A DNA stretch of 48,558 bases, from positions 1-48,558 of the forward strand of contig SFDX01000019.1 of the NCBI GenBank assembly GCA_004557455.1, read 5' to 3'. Positions 16,955 to 24,860 of the stretch are shown here, piece after piece. How positions within the stretch are numbered: the stretch's first letter is position 1; each line of letters begins with the position of its first letter. Below the pieces are notes generated by a model. It searched no databases, was not told the DNA's origin, and saw only the letters and a list, made by a program, of their open reading frames with translations. This DNA comes from Akkermansia muciniphila. Its GTDB lineage: Bacteria > Verrucomicrobiota > Verrucomicrobiia > Verrucomicrobiales > Akkermansiaceae. A program made the position numbers and the translations under genes.

Positions 16955-17575
16955 ATGTTCGACAACTTCAGAAAGCCGGTCACCCCGAAGACTAACAACG
17001 ACACCCCCGCCCCCGCCCCGGGCTTCGGCGACGTGGACATCTGGGACACCGGCACGCCGGACGCCCCCGCGGGCGCCCCGCAGGGGGGCTTCTTCCCCCA
17101 GGGCAACGACGCCTCGCAGTCCGACATAACCCAGGACCCGATAGGCACCTTCAACAACGCCCCCACCCACAACGTACTGAACCAGGATGTGACGGTGGAG
17201 GGTATCCTGCGCTTCACGGATGACCTGCTGGTGGACGGCCAGGTGGTGGGCGAGATTACCTCCGACGGCACACTGACCGTGGGCTCCAACGCCGTTATCC
17301 GCGCCGGGGAATCCAACAAAGTGGCCATCAGCACCAAGAGTGCCATCATCCAAGGCAAGGTCACGGGTGACGTGGTGGTCACCGACCGCGTCGAGCTGGC
17401 CTCCACGGCGGAGCTTGTGGGCGACGTAACGGCTGCCCGCATTGCCATCCAAGAGGGGGCCGTCTTTGTGGGCCACTGCATGGTAGGCGCCGCAGCGGTA
17501 GCCGCCGCAGCAGCCCCCGCCCCCAAGCGCGGCGGCAAGGGCAAGGGCGGTGCGTCCACCAACCTGCTGAGCTGA
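16955..17575 (+). CDS. Bactofilin (polymer-forming cytoskeletal protein)
   Basis: A 206-residue protein with a disordered N-terminus rich in Pro/Asn/Asp (residues 1-65) and a bactofilin core of short right-handed beta-helix repeats from about 70 to 190. The core shows V-E-G-I-L-R-F, D-L-L-V-D-G-Q-V-V-G-E-I and repeated G-x-V-x-G-D-V-x-x-x-D-R-V steps. The C-terminus is basic and glycine-rich (KRGGKGKGG). Bactofilins polymerise without nucleotide and scaffold cell-wall or surface machinery at the inner face of the membrane. It is followed 19 nt later by a second bactofilin-like gene, so the two may form one complex. Confidence 0.9.
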   Translation: MFDNFRKPVTPKTNNDTPAPAPGFGDVDIWDTGTPDAPAGAPQGGFFPQGNDASQSDITQDPIGTFNNAPTHNVLNQDVTVEGILRFTDDLLVDGQVVGEITSDGTLTVGSNAVIRAGESNKVAISTKSAIIQGKVTGDVVVTDRVELASTAELVGDVTAARIAIQEGAVFVGHCMVGAAAVAAAAAPAPKRGGKGKGGASTNLLS

Positions 17576-17594
17576 GCAGCCCGGCCCGAACACC

Positions 17595-18245
17595 ATGCCG
17601 GAGTTCAGGACCCAGCCCATCATCACGGAGGCAGTCTCCGGACTGCTGCCGCAGGCGGAGCGCGATGCTAAACGCGCCCCCGGCCCGGCAGCAGGCACCG
17701 GAGATGCCGGACGTGTACCGACGCGCGAGGTCATCTGCTACGAATGCGGGCACCGCTGCCAAGTGCCCAGGGCCGCCCTCTCCGGCAACTGCTCGCACTG
17801 CCACGCCCACCTCAAGCTGGCGGACGTGGAACTGAAACCCGGCAGCAAGCGCCTGACAGTCCGCACCATCGGCAACGTGTACGTACCGACGGAAACGACC
17901 CTCACGGGCGCGGATGTCATCTGCAACAACCTCACCATGCTCGGCCGCGTCTCCGGAACCTTCCGGGTGCGCGGCACGGCCAGCATCGCGAGCAGCACGA
18001 ACATCACCGAGATAGCGGCGGACAAACTCATCATCGAGAAAGGGGCCGAGGTTACCTTGGAACACGGCGCCAAACTGCGGGAAGCCGAGATCTACGGCAC
18101 CCTGCGCGGCAACCTCTTGGTCGAGCAGCGGGTACACCTGCACAGCCGCTGTCAACTGATAGGCGACTGCCGCTGCGCCGAACGCATACTGGAGCGCGGC
18201 GCCGTGCACAGCGGCATCTTTCTGCGCACCGCCCCCGGCAACTGA
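17595..18245 (+). CDS. Bactofilin-like protein with N-terminal zinc ribbon
   Basis: A 216-residue protein. Residues ~46-68 contain C-Y-E-C-G-H-R-C then C-S-H-C, a zinc-ribbon pattern with paired cysteines. From ~75 onward it has the beta-helical repeat pattern of bactofilins (T-V-R-T-I-G-N-V-Y-V, L-G-R-V-S-G-T-F-R-V, L-R-G-N-L-L-V). It lies directly after a standard bactofilin and is probably cotranscribed. The zinc ribbon may bind nucleic acid or protein and so target the polymer; this is inference. Family assignment of the core is by pattern and weaker than for the preceding gene. Confidence 0.8.
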   Translation: MPEFRTQPIITEAVSGLLPQAERDAKRAPGPAAGTGDAGRVPTREVICYECGHRCQVPRAALSGNCSHCHAHLKLADVELKPGSKRLTVRTIGNVYVPTETTLTGADVICNNLTMLGRVSGTFRVRGTASIASSTNITEIAADKLIIEKGAEVTLEHGAKLREAEIYGTLRGNLLVEQRVHLHSRCQLIGDCRCAERILERGAVHSGIFLRTAPGN

Positions 18246-18273
18246 GCCGCCCCGAACGGGCCCGCAAAGCAGC

Positions 18274-20745
18274 ATGGATATCTCCGTTAAAGGCGCGGCG
18301 CAGAACACCCTGCGCAACATCGACTTGGTGATTCCCGCCGGGAAGATCACCGTACTGGTCGGCCCGAGCGGCTCCGGCAAGAGCACACTGGCCTATGACA
18401 CCCTCTTTGCGGAATCCCGCCGCCGCTTTTTGGACTGCCTATCCCCCGGCGCGCGCCGCCTGCTGGCCCGACCGGACAAACCGAAAGTGCAGAGCATCGA
18501 AGGCCTGCCCCCTGCCCTTTGCCTGGAGCAACACCTGCCCCCCGGGCAGACACGTGCCCTGCTGGGCACCATCACCGAGGTAGCGGACTACCTGCGCATC
18601 CTCTACGCCGCCGTGGGCACCCCGCACGACCCCGACACCGGCGAAGAACTGACCCGCCTGAGCCACGACGAGATCACCGCCCGCCTCTGCGACCTGCCGG
18701 AGGGAACCCGCCTGACCCTGCTGGCCCCCCTGCCGCCCGGGTGGGGCACGGAAGCCGCGAGCGACCTGCTGCAACTGCGCAAGCTCGGCTACCTGCGCGT
18801 GAGCGTCAACGGCACCCTGCAGGAGCTCGACGAGCTGGAGCAGCAGCCCCCGAACGGCAATGAACGCTGCGAGGTGGTGGTGGACCGCATTGTCGTGCGC
18901 CCGAGCAGCACCGGCCGCATTGCGGACTCCACCCAAGCCGGCCTGCGCCTGTGCCCGGATGAACTGCGCGCCGTCATTCAGCAACCCGGCGGGCAACCGG
19001 AGGAGCGCAGCTACCACACCCGCTACCGCAACGAACACACCGGCTTTGAGATACCCGACCTGAGCCCCGGCCTCTTCTCGCACTACTCCCCGCAGGGAGC
19101 CTGCCCGGAATGCAAGGGACTGGGCAGCATAGAGGGCCCCAAAGGGAGCTTCTCCCTCTGCCCCGCCTGCGGCGGCCTGCGCCTGAACCGCACCGCCCTG
19201 GCCGTGACCCTGAGCTTTGCGGGCCGCGAGATGAACCCCGGCCAACTCTGCGAGCTACCGGTGGACGACCTGCTGGCCCTTCCCCTGCCCGACGGCGTTC
19301 CCCCCACCCTGGCGCAGGCCCTGGAACCCGTGTACGCTGCCCTGCGCGCCCGACTCCTCTGCCTACAGCAACTGGGCTTGGGCTACCTGCACCCCGGACG
19401 CGCCGCGAACACCCTCTCCGGCGGCGAACTGCAACGCGCCCGCCTGGCCGGGCAGATCGGCGGCGGACTCTCCGGCGTCCTCTATATTTTGGATGAACCC
19501 ACCATCGGCCTGCACCCCCGCGAGACCGAGCGACTCATCGAGGCCCTGCGCCGCCTGCGCGACCGCGGGAACACCCTCTTGGTCGTCGAACACGATCCCT
19601 TGGTCATCCAAGCTGCCGACCATGTAATCGAGATGGGCCCCGGCGCCGGTGCCGAGGGCGGGCTGGTGCTGGCAGAAGGCAGCTACGATGAGATACGGCG
19701 CAACCCCGCCTCCCCCACCGGTGCCTGGCTGCGCGGCGAGCGTGACTACTGCCGAGAAACCGGCCCCGACCCCGCCGCCTGCCCCTGCGCCCGCCTGCGC
19801 CATGCACGCGCCAACAACCTGCAAGACGTCGACTTCCGCCTGCCGCTGGGCACCTTCACCTGCCTGACCGGCCCCGGCGGCTCCGGCAAGAGCACCCTGG
19901 TGCACCGCTGCCTGCTCCCCGCCCTGCGCGAGGGCGGATTAGAAGGCGCGGAAGGCATCTCCCGCGCCGTGGTGGTGGACCAAGCCCCCCTCGGCAGCAG
20001 CGCCCGCAGCACCCCCGCCACCGCCACGGGCCTGCTGGATGTGCTGCGCCCGCTCTACGCCTCCCTCCCCCTCTCCCGCCAGCGCGGTTATAAAGCAACC
20101 CGCTTCTCCCTCAACACACGCGGCGGACGCTGCGAACGCTGCGGCGGCACGGGCCTGCTGGAGGTAGACATGAACTTTTTAGCCGACCTCTACACCCCCT
20201 GCGATGCCTGCCACGGCGCACGCTACAACCGCGAGACCCTGGAGGTGACCTGGCGCGGCAAGTCCATCGCCGCCGCCTTGGCCCAAACGGTTGATGAGGC
20301 CCTGAGCTTCTTCGCCCCCATCCCCTCCGCTGTCGGCATTCTGCAAGCCATGCACGACCTGGGGCTCGGCTACCTGCCCCTGGACCGCAGCGTCACCACC
20401 CTCTCCGGCGGCGAAGCCCAACGCATCAAACTGGCCACCCAGCTGGCCAAAGCCGCCCCCAAGCGCGGCAGCAAACCCGGCGAGAAATTGCTCATCGTGC
20501 TGGATGAACCCACCAACGGCCTGCACTTCGGCGAGGTTGACCGCCTGCTGCACGCCATTTACCGCCTGCGCGACGCCGGCCACACCATCCTCTGCATCGA
20601 ACACCACGAAGGCATCATCTCCCGCGCCGATTACCTCGTTGAACTCGGCCCGGGAGCGGGGAAAGACGGCGGCCGCATCGTCTACGAGGGCCCGCCCTGC
20701 CCCGATGCGCCGATTTTGCATACCACAAGCGCACATTTGTCTTGA
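18274..20745 (+). CDS. UvrA-like ABC ATPase, shortened paralogue
   Basis: The 823-residue protein has the double-ATPase layout of UvrA. It has Walker A G-P-S-G-S-G-K-S near residue 30, and a first zinc site CPECKGLGS with CPACGG near 280-300. The first ABC signature LSGGELQ is near 380, with I-L-D-E-P-T-I-G-L-H. The second Walker A G-P-G-G-S-G-K-S is near 533, the second zinc site CERCGG with CDAC near 620-650, and LSGGEAQRIKLA with V-L-D-E-P-T-N-G-L-H near 710-750. It is about 120 residues shorter than canonical UvrA (around 940). The segment between the first zinc knuckle and the signature domain is cut to about ten residues, and one CPxCG zinc knuckle expected earlier is missing. A UvrB-contact-like segment (VVVDRIVVR) is retained. 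It may be an accessory UvrA rather than the main repair enzyme. Start at 18274, 28 nt after the previous stop. Confidence 0.85.
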   Translation: MDISVKGAAQNTLRNIDLVIPAGKITVLVGPSGSGKSTLAYDTLFAESRRRFLDCLSPGARRLLARPDKPKVQSIEGLPPALCLEQHLPPGQTRALLGTITEVADYLRILYAAVGTPHDPDTGEELTRLSHDEITARLCDLPEGTRLTLLAPLPPGWGTEAASDLLQLRKLGYLRVSVNGTLQELDELEQQPPNGNERCEVVVDRIVVRPSSTGRIADSTQAGLRLCPDELRAVIQQPGGQPEERSYHTRYRNEHTGFEIPDLSPGLFSHYSPQGACPECKGLGSIEGPKGSFSLCPACGGLRLNRTALAVTLSFAGREMNPGQLCELPVDDLLALPLPDGVPPTLAQALEPVYAALRARLLCLQQLGLGYLHPGRAANTLSGGELQRARLAGQIGGGLSGVLYILDEPTIGLHPRETERLIEALRRLRDRGNTLLVVEHDPLVIQAADHVIEMGPGAGAEGGLVLAEGSYDEIRRNPASPTGAWLRGERDYCRETGPDPAACPCARLRHARANNLQDVDFRLPLGTFTCLTGPGGSGKSTLVHRCLLPALREGGLEGAEGISRAVVVDQAPLGSSARSTPATATGLLDVLRPLYASLPLSRQRGYKATRFSLNTRGGRCERCGGTGLLEVDMNFLADLYTPCDACHGARYNRETLEVTWRGKSIAAALAQTVDEALSFFAPIPSAVGILQAMHDLGLGYLPLDRSVTTLSGGEAQRIKLATQLAKAAPKRGSKPGEKLLIVLDEPTNGLHFGEVDRLLHAIYRLRDAGHTILCIEHHEGIISRADYLVELGPGAGKDGGRIVYEGPPCPDAPILHTTSAHLS

Positions 20746-20769
20746 TTTTTTGTCCGACTCGTGTAAACT
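20742..20769 (+). promoter_or_regulatory. Promoter of asd
   Basis: -35 TTGATT at 20742-20747 (overlapping the upstream stop codon), 16-nt spacer, -10 TAAACT at 20764-20769. The leader is about 42 nt and lacks a Shine-Dalgarno sequence. Confidence 0.6.
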
Positions 20770-20817
20770 GGTGCTGACTTTGCGTGCAATACGCCAAGCA
20801 ACCACACAGAACGAGCA

Positions 20818-21828
20818 ATGAACAAGCCAAGAGTCGCGATTGTGGGCGCCACCGGTGCGGTCGGCGTCGAAATTCTTTCCTGCCTGGAGACCCGGAACTT
20901 CCCGCTGGCCTCGCTCAAATTGTTGGCCTCTCACCGTTCTGCCGGTAAACAGGTTGCCTTCCGCGGGCAAATGCTCACCGTGGAAGAGCTCACCGAGAAC
21001 TCCTTTGCGGATGTGGACATTGCCCTCTTCTCCGCAGGCGGCAGCATCTCGCTGAAGTTTGCGCCCATCGCCGCCGCAGCCGGGGCCGTGGTCATCGACA
21101 ACTCCTCCGCCTTCCGCCAGGAGGCAGACGTACCGCTGGTGGTGCCGGAGATCAACGGCGAGGCCGCCTTCAACCACCCGCGCAACATCATCGCGAACCC
21201 GAACTGCACTACCATCATCACCCTGATGGCCCTCTACCCGCTGCACCTGCGCTTCGGGCTCAAGACCATCATCGCCAGCAGCTACCAGGCTGTATCCGGC
21301 AGCGGCCAGCACGGCATCACCGAGCTGGAGAACCAAGTGCGCGCCATCACCAACGGGCACCCCGTAGAGATTTCCACCTACCCGCGCCAGATTGCCTTCA
21401 ATGTGCTGCCGCAGATTGACAAGTTCACCGAGAGCGGCTACACGAAGGAGGAGCTCAAGATGCTCAACGAAGGCCGCAAGATCATGGGCCTGCCGGAGCT
21501 GAACGTCACCTGCACCTGTGTACGCGTGCCGGTGTACCGCAGCCACTCCATCTCCTGCATCGCGCAGTTTGAGAAACCCGTGGACCCCGAGAGCGCGCGT
21601 GCCTGCTACGAAGGCATGCCCGGCGTAGCTCTGATGGACGACCCCACCAACAACGTGTGGCCTACCCCGCTGGACTCCACGAACGGCGACACCTGCTACG
21701 TGGGCCGCATCCGCAAGGACCTGGCCGTGCCGAACGCCCTCAACCTGTGGGTGGTGGGCGACCAGGTGCGCAAGGGTGCCGCCCTGAACGCCGTGCAGAT
21801 TGCGGAGCTGCTCACAAAAGGCAACTGA
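20818..21828 (+). CDS. asd: Aspartate-semialdehyde dehydrogenase
   Basis: A 336-residue enzyme of normal length. An NADP-binding G-A-T-G-A-V-G sits at residues 10-16, the catalytic cysteine is in N-P-N-C130-T-T, S-S-Y-Q-A-V-S-G-S-G is near 155, and a basic/His segment (VPVYRSHSIS) carries the conserved His. It reduces aspartyl phosphate to aspartate semialdehyde, the branch point to lysine, meso-diaminopimelate, threonine and methionine. Its own promoter overlaps the end of the UvrA-like gene. The polyprenyl synthase gene starts 6 nt after its stop, so both are probably on one transcript. Confidence 0.95.
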   Translation: MNKPRVAIVGATGAVGVEILSCLETRNFPLASLKLLASHRSAGKQVAFRGQMLTVEELTENSFADVDIALFSAGGSISLKFAPIAAAAGAVVIDNSSAFRQEADVPLVVPEINGEAAFNHPRNIIANPNCTTIITLMALYPLHLRFGLKTIIASSYQAVSGSGQHGITELENQVRAITNGHPVEISTYPRQIAFNVLPQIDKFTESGYTKEELKMLNEGRKIMGLPELNVTCTCVRVPVYRSHSISCIAQFEKPVDPESARACYEGMPGVALMDDPTNNVWPTPLDSTNGDTCYVGRIRKDLAVPNALNLWVVGDQVRKGAALNAVQIAELLTKGN

Positions 21829-21834
21829 TACACC

Positions 21835-22728
21835 ATGAATACCGAGGAAGTTAAGGCCCTCATCAAAGAAACCGCCGCCCGCGTGGAGCAGCGGCTCGGT
21901 GAACTGCTGCCGTCGGAGGACACCCCGCCTGCAACCATTCACAAGGCCATGCGCTACAGCATCTTTGCGGGCGGCAAGCGCATTCGCCCCCTGCTCTGCA
22001 TCGAGGCCGCGAAGGCCTGCGGCGGCAGCGAGGAGGTGGCCATCAACGCCGCCTGTGCTCTGGAGGCTCTGCACACCTACACGCTGATTCACGACGACCT
22101 GCCCTGCATGGATAACGACGACCTGCGGCGCGGGCGGCCCACCAACCACAAGGTGTTCGGCGAGGGTATCGCCGTGCTGGCGGGTGACGCTCTGCTGACG
22201 GAATCCTTTGCCATGCTGGCCCGTGTACCCGAGAACAGCCGCTACGGCGTGCGGGATTATGTAAACGAGCTTGCCTTCCGCACCGGTAGCCAGAATTTGG
22301 TAGGCGGCCAGGTACTCGACCTGGAGGGTGAAGGCCGCAGCCTTACCCCGGAGGAGATCCGCGAGATCTACCTCGGCAAGACCTCCGCCCTCATCATGGC
22401 GGCGGTGCGCCTGGGTGCCATGTCCGCCGGCTGCACACCGGAGCAGTTGGATGCCCTGACCACCTATGCCGAGGACCTCGGTCTGGCCTTCCAGATTATC
22501 GACGACCTGCTGGACATCACCTCCAGCCCGGATGTACTGGGCAAGAGCATCGGCAAGGATGTCCGAGAACAGAAGGCCACCTACCCCGCGCTTGTGGGGA
22601 TGGACAAGGCACGGGCCGAGGCACGGGAGCTGACGGCGTCCGCGCGCGCCGCGTTGGATGTCTTCTCGGAGCGGCGGCGGGAGGTGCTGCTGGCCATCAA
22701 CGATTATATGCTGAAGCGCAACTATTGA
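21835..22728 (+). CDS. ispA: Short-chain polyprenyl diphosphate synthase (farnesyl type)
   Basis: A 297-residue trans-prenyltransferase. The first aspartate-rich motif D-D-L-P-C-M-D spans residues 87-93 in the DDx4D form typical of bacterial IspA-type enzymes, and the second motif is D-D-L-L-D. The substrate-binding K-x-x-R is in G-G-K-R-I-R-P. It condenses isopentenyl diphosphate with allylic diphosphates to give farnesyl (possibly geranylgeranyl) diphosphate for undecaprenyl and quinone synthesis. Product length cannot be settled from sequence. Its stop overlaps the stop of the convergent comEC gene (7-bp overlap), and there is no terminator between them. Confidence 0.92.
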   Translation: MNTEEVKALIKETAARVEQRLGELLPSEDTPPATIHKAMRYSIFAGGKRIRPLLCIEAAKACGGSEEVAINAACALEALHTYTLIHDDLPCMDNDDLRRGRPTNHKVFGEGIAVLAGDALLTESFAMLARVPENSRYGVRDYVNELAFRTGSQNLVGGQVLDLEGEGRSLTPEEIREIYLGKTSALIMAAVRLGAMSAGCTPEQLDALTTYAEDLGLAFQIIDDLLDITSSPDVLGKSIGKDVREQKATYPALVGMDKARAEARELTASARAALDVFSERRREVLLAINDYMLKRNY

Positions 22729-24860
22729 TGCGCTTCTCGGGGCTTGCTGTGCGCTGCTCCGTCACGGGGCAGATGAAAGCGCAGCAAGCTCTCCTCTTTC
22801 ATGCGGAGCAGCTCTGCCGGGTACAGCTCCTCCGCCGTGAGCCCGGAATCCGCCGCTGAGGGTAACAGGATGAAACGCCCCGCATGAGTAGCTCGCAGAA
22901 TATCCGGGTCATCCGCCGGCATCTTGGGATTGTACCCCAGCACCACGACATCTGCCCGCAGAGCCTCCGGCGGCAGACGGCGCAGGGTGGGTAAGGCCGC
23001 ATCCCCGATAAACAGGCAGACTTGCCCCGCATGCTCCCAGCGGACGATGGGGACACGGTTGCCGGCCACGCGCGCGGGCAGCTCCGGCGGCGGGGGATAG
23101 ATGGTATACACCCCGGCCGGGCCGGTGAGACGAGTGACGCCCTTCCCCAACTCCCCGGCCTGCAACACACGCAGCCCGGGCCAAAGCTCCTGCAGGGCGG
23201 GCACCCCGCCCGTGCGGCTCTTGAGCGCACGCGTCGTCAGCACAGCCAAGGGCGAGAAACCGGCGTGAAAAAGAGCAGGCCGCAGGGTGAAACGACCGGA
23301 GACATCATTCCCCGCATCCAGCACCAAGCCGGGATTCCCCAACACGGCGCTGCTGTTGCCGTACCCCAGGGGCACCAACATCGCAGCCCACGCAGGGGCC
23401 GACTCGGCATCGGCCACATAACTTCCCGGCAGCATACCGCACCAAGCCACCAAGCCCAGCAGCACCCCCGCGCAGGATTTCGCCGCGCCGAGACACAACG
23501 CACCCACCCAGGGGATGCACGCCGTCGCCAACGCCGCCACCCCTGCCACCATGGTAACGGCCAACAGGGGCGCAATCAGGATGTTCGTCAGGAATCCCCA
23601 AGTGTTGAACACATGGAAATGCGCCACCGTAATCGGCAGAGAAATCAGCCACGCGCACAGAGAGACCAGCACGGTGCCCCGCAGAGCAAGATCCACGCGG
23701 CGTTGCATGCGCTCTGCCCGCGTATAAAGGCGCAGCGGAATAAAGGAATCCGGCCCCACCCAGCTCTCCTCCCGCAGGCAGTAGGACGCCCCCACACAGA
23801 TGGCCGCATACACGGCAAAGGAAAGCTGAAAGCCGGGGGCGTCGACTTGCCAAGGCTCCGATAACAAGATCACCAACGCCGCGAAACACCAGGTATTGGC
23901 CGCACTCACCCGCCGCCGCAGCAAACGACCCACCAGCACCACCGCCAGCATCACATAAGCACGCACGGAGGAAACCGATGCACCCGTCACCACCACATAG
24001 CCCCCGAGGAGGAGCAGCATGAGCACCTGCGCCGGCCCGGGACGCAAGCGTAACAGGCGCAGACAGGTCCACAGCAAGCCGGCGATGATTCCCACGTGCA
24101 GGCCGCTGACAGCGAAGGCGTGCATGCAGCCGCCCTTGCGAAAGTCCATCATCGTGCTGTCCTCGGCAGAGGCTTTATCCCCCAACACCAAGGCGCATAG
24201 CACTTGGCAGGACGCATCGGCCTCGCTGCCGGGCGGCATGAGGCGGGCGGACAGGACTGCCCGGCAGCGCAGCCCGAACCCGCGCAGGGCGGCAAAAGAG
24301 AAAGAACGCCCGAGGCGCTCCCCGCGGATAAATTCGAACGAAGCAGCTGCGCCCCGACTCCGCAACCAAACCTCGCTGTCAAACATACCCGGCAGCAGGG
24401 CACGGCGCGGCTCCTGCGGGGCTGCGACCAAGCGCACGCGATCCCCGGGCTCGTAGCCCATGTCCTCCCCCCGCACCACCACGCGCACGCCGCCCGGTCC
24501 CGTGCTGAGAATCAGGCCGCGGTTCAGTACGTCCTCCACCGTCCCCTCAAACTCCACCGCATCCCGCCCGACCCAGGCAGCACGGGCATCCTCCGCCCGC
24601 TGCTGCCATATGTCCGCATGCAGGGCACAGAGGAGCGCGCAGAGCACACAGCACAGCGCCACCCGGTACTGCCCCGTAAAATGCGCCGCGGCCAGCGCCG
24701 CTACGGCGAGCAACCATGCCCCGCCCCCCCAAGCGGCACCCGCCGTCGCAACCAGCGGCAACAGAAGGGGTGCCCCGAGCACCCACCGCCGGCAAATGCC
24801 GCGCCATGCAGCTTCCCCCGCCGATGAGGGGTCAACGGAAGGGGACGCAGTTCTCCTCAT
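22722..24860 (-). CDS. comEC: ComEC/Rec2-type DNA-uptake channel with degenerate nuclease domain
   Basis: A 712-residue membrane protein. It has two N-terminal TM segments, a soluble N-terminal (OB-like) domain with V-E-F-E-G-T-V-E-D-V, then the polytopic Competence domain with the diagnostic H-A-F-A-V-S-G-L-H-V-G-I-I-A-G-L near residue 248. A metallo-beta-lactamase-like C-terminus follows from about residue 495. ComEC forms the inner-membrane channel for single-stranded DNA in natural transformation. The C-terminal domain appears inactive: where active homologues have a H-x-H-x-D-H cluster, this one reads T-T-R-A-L-K-S-R-T-G-G. Its start overlaps the stop of the upstream minus-strand gene by 29 nt. 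No other competence gene is in the window. Confidence 0.9.
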   Translation of the reverse strand: MRRTASPSVDPSSAGEAAWRGICRRWVLGAPLLLPLVATAGAAWGGGAWLLAVAALAAAHFTGQYRVALCCVLCALLCALHADIWQQRAEDARAAWVGRDAVEFEGTVEDVLNRGLILSTGPGGVRVVVRGEDMGYEPGDRVRLVAAPQEPRRALLPGMFDSEVWLRSRGAAASFEFIRGERLGRSFSFAALRGFGLRCRAVLSARLMPPGSEADASCQVLCALVLGDKASAEDSTMMDFRKGGCMHAFAVSGLHVGIIAGLLWTCLRLLRLRPGPAQVLMLLLLGGYVVVTGASVSSVRAYVMLAVVLVGRLLRRRVSAANTWCFAALVILLSEPWQVDAPGFQLSFAVYAAICVGASYCLREESWVGPDSFIPLRLYTRAERMQRRVDLALRGTVLVSLCAWLISLPITVAHFHVFNTWGFLTNILIAPLLAVTMVAGVAALATACIPWVGALCLGAAKSCAGVLLGLVAWCGMLPGSYVADAESAPAWAAMLVPLGYGNSSAVLGNPGLVLDAGNDVSGRFTLRPALFHAGFSPLAVLTTRALKSRTGGVPALQELWPGLRVLQAGELGKGVTRLTGPAGVYTIYPPPPELPARVAGNRVPIVRWEHAGQVCLFIGDAALPTLRRLPPEALRADVVVLGYNPKMPADDPDILRATHAGRFILLPSAADSGLTAEELYPAELLRMKEESLLRFHLPRDGAAHSKPREAHQ

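Noticed and set aside
20179..22149. 656-codon minus-strand frame over uvrA-like, asd and ispA
   Set aside because: Spans three recognised genes and their intergenic promoters; no protein-like motifs.
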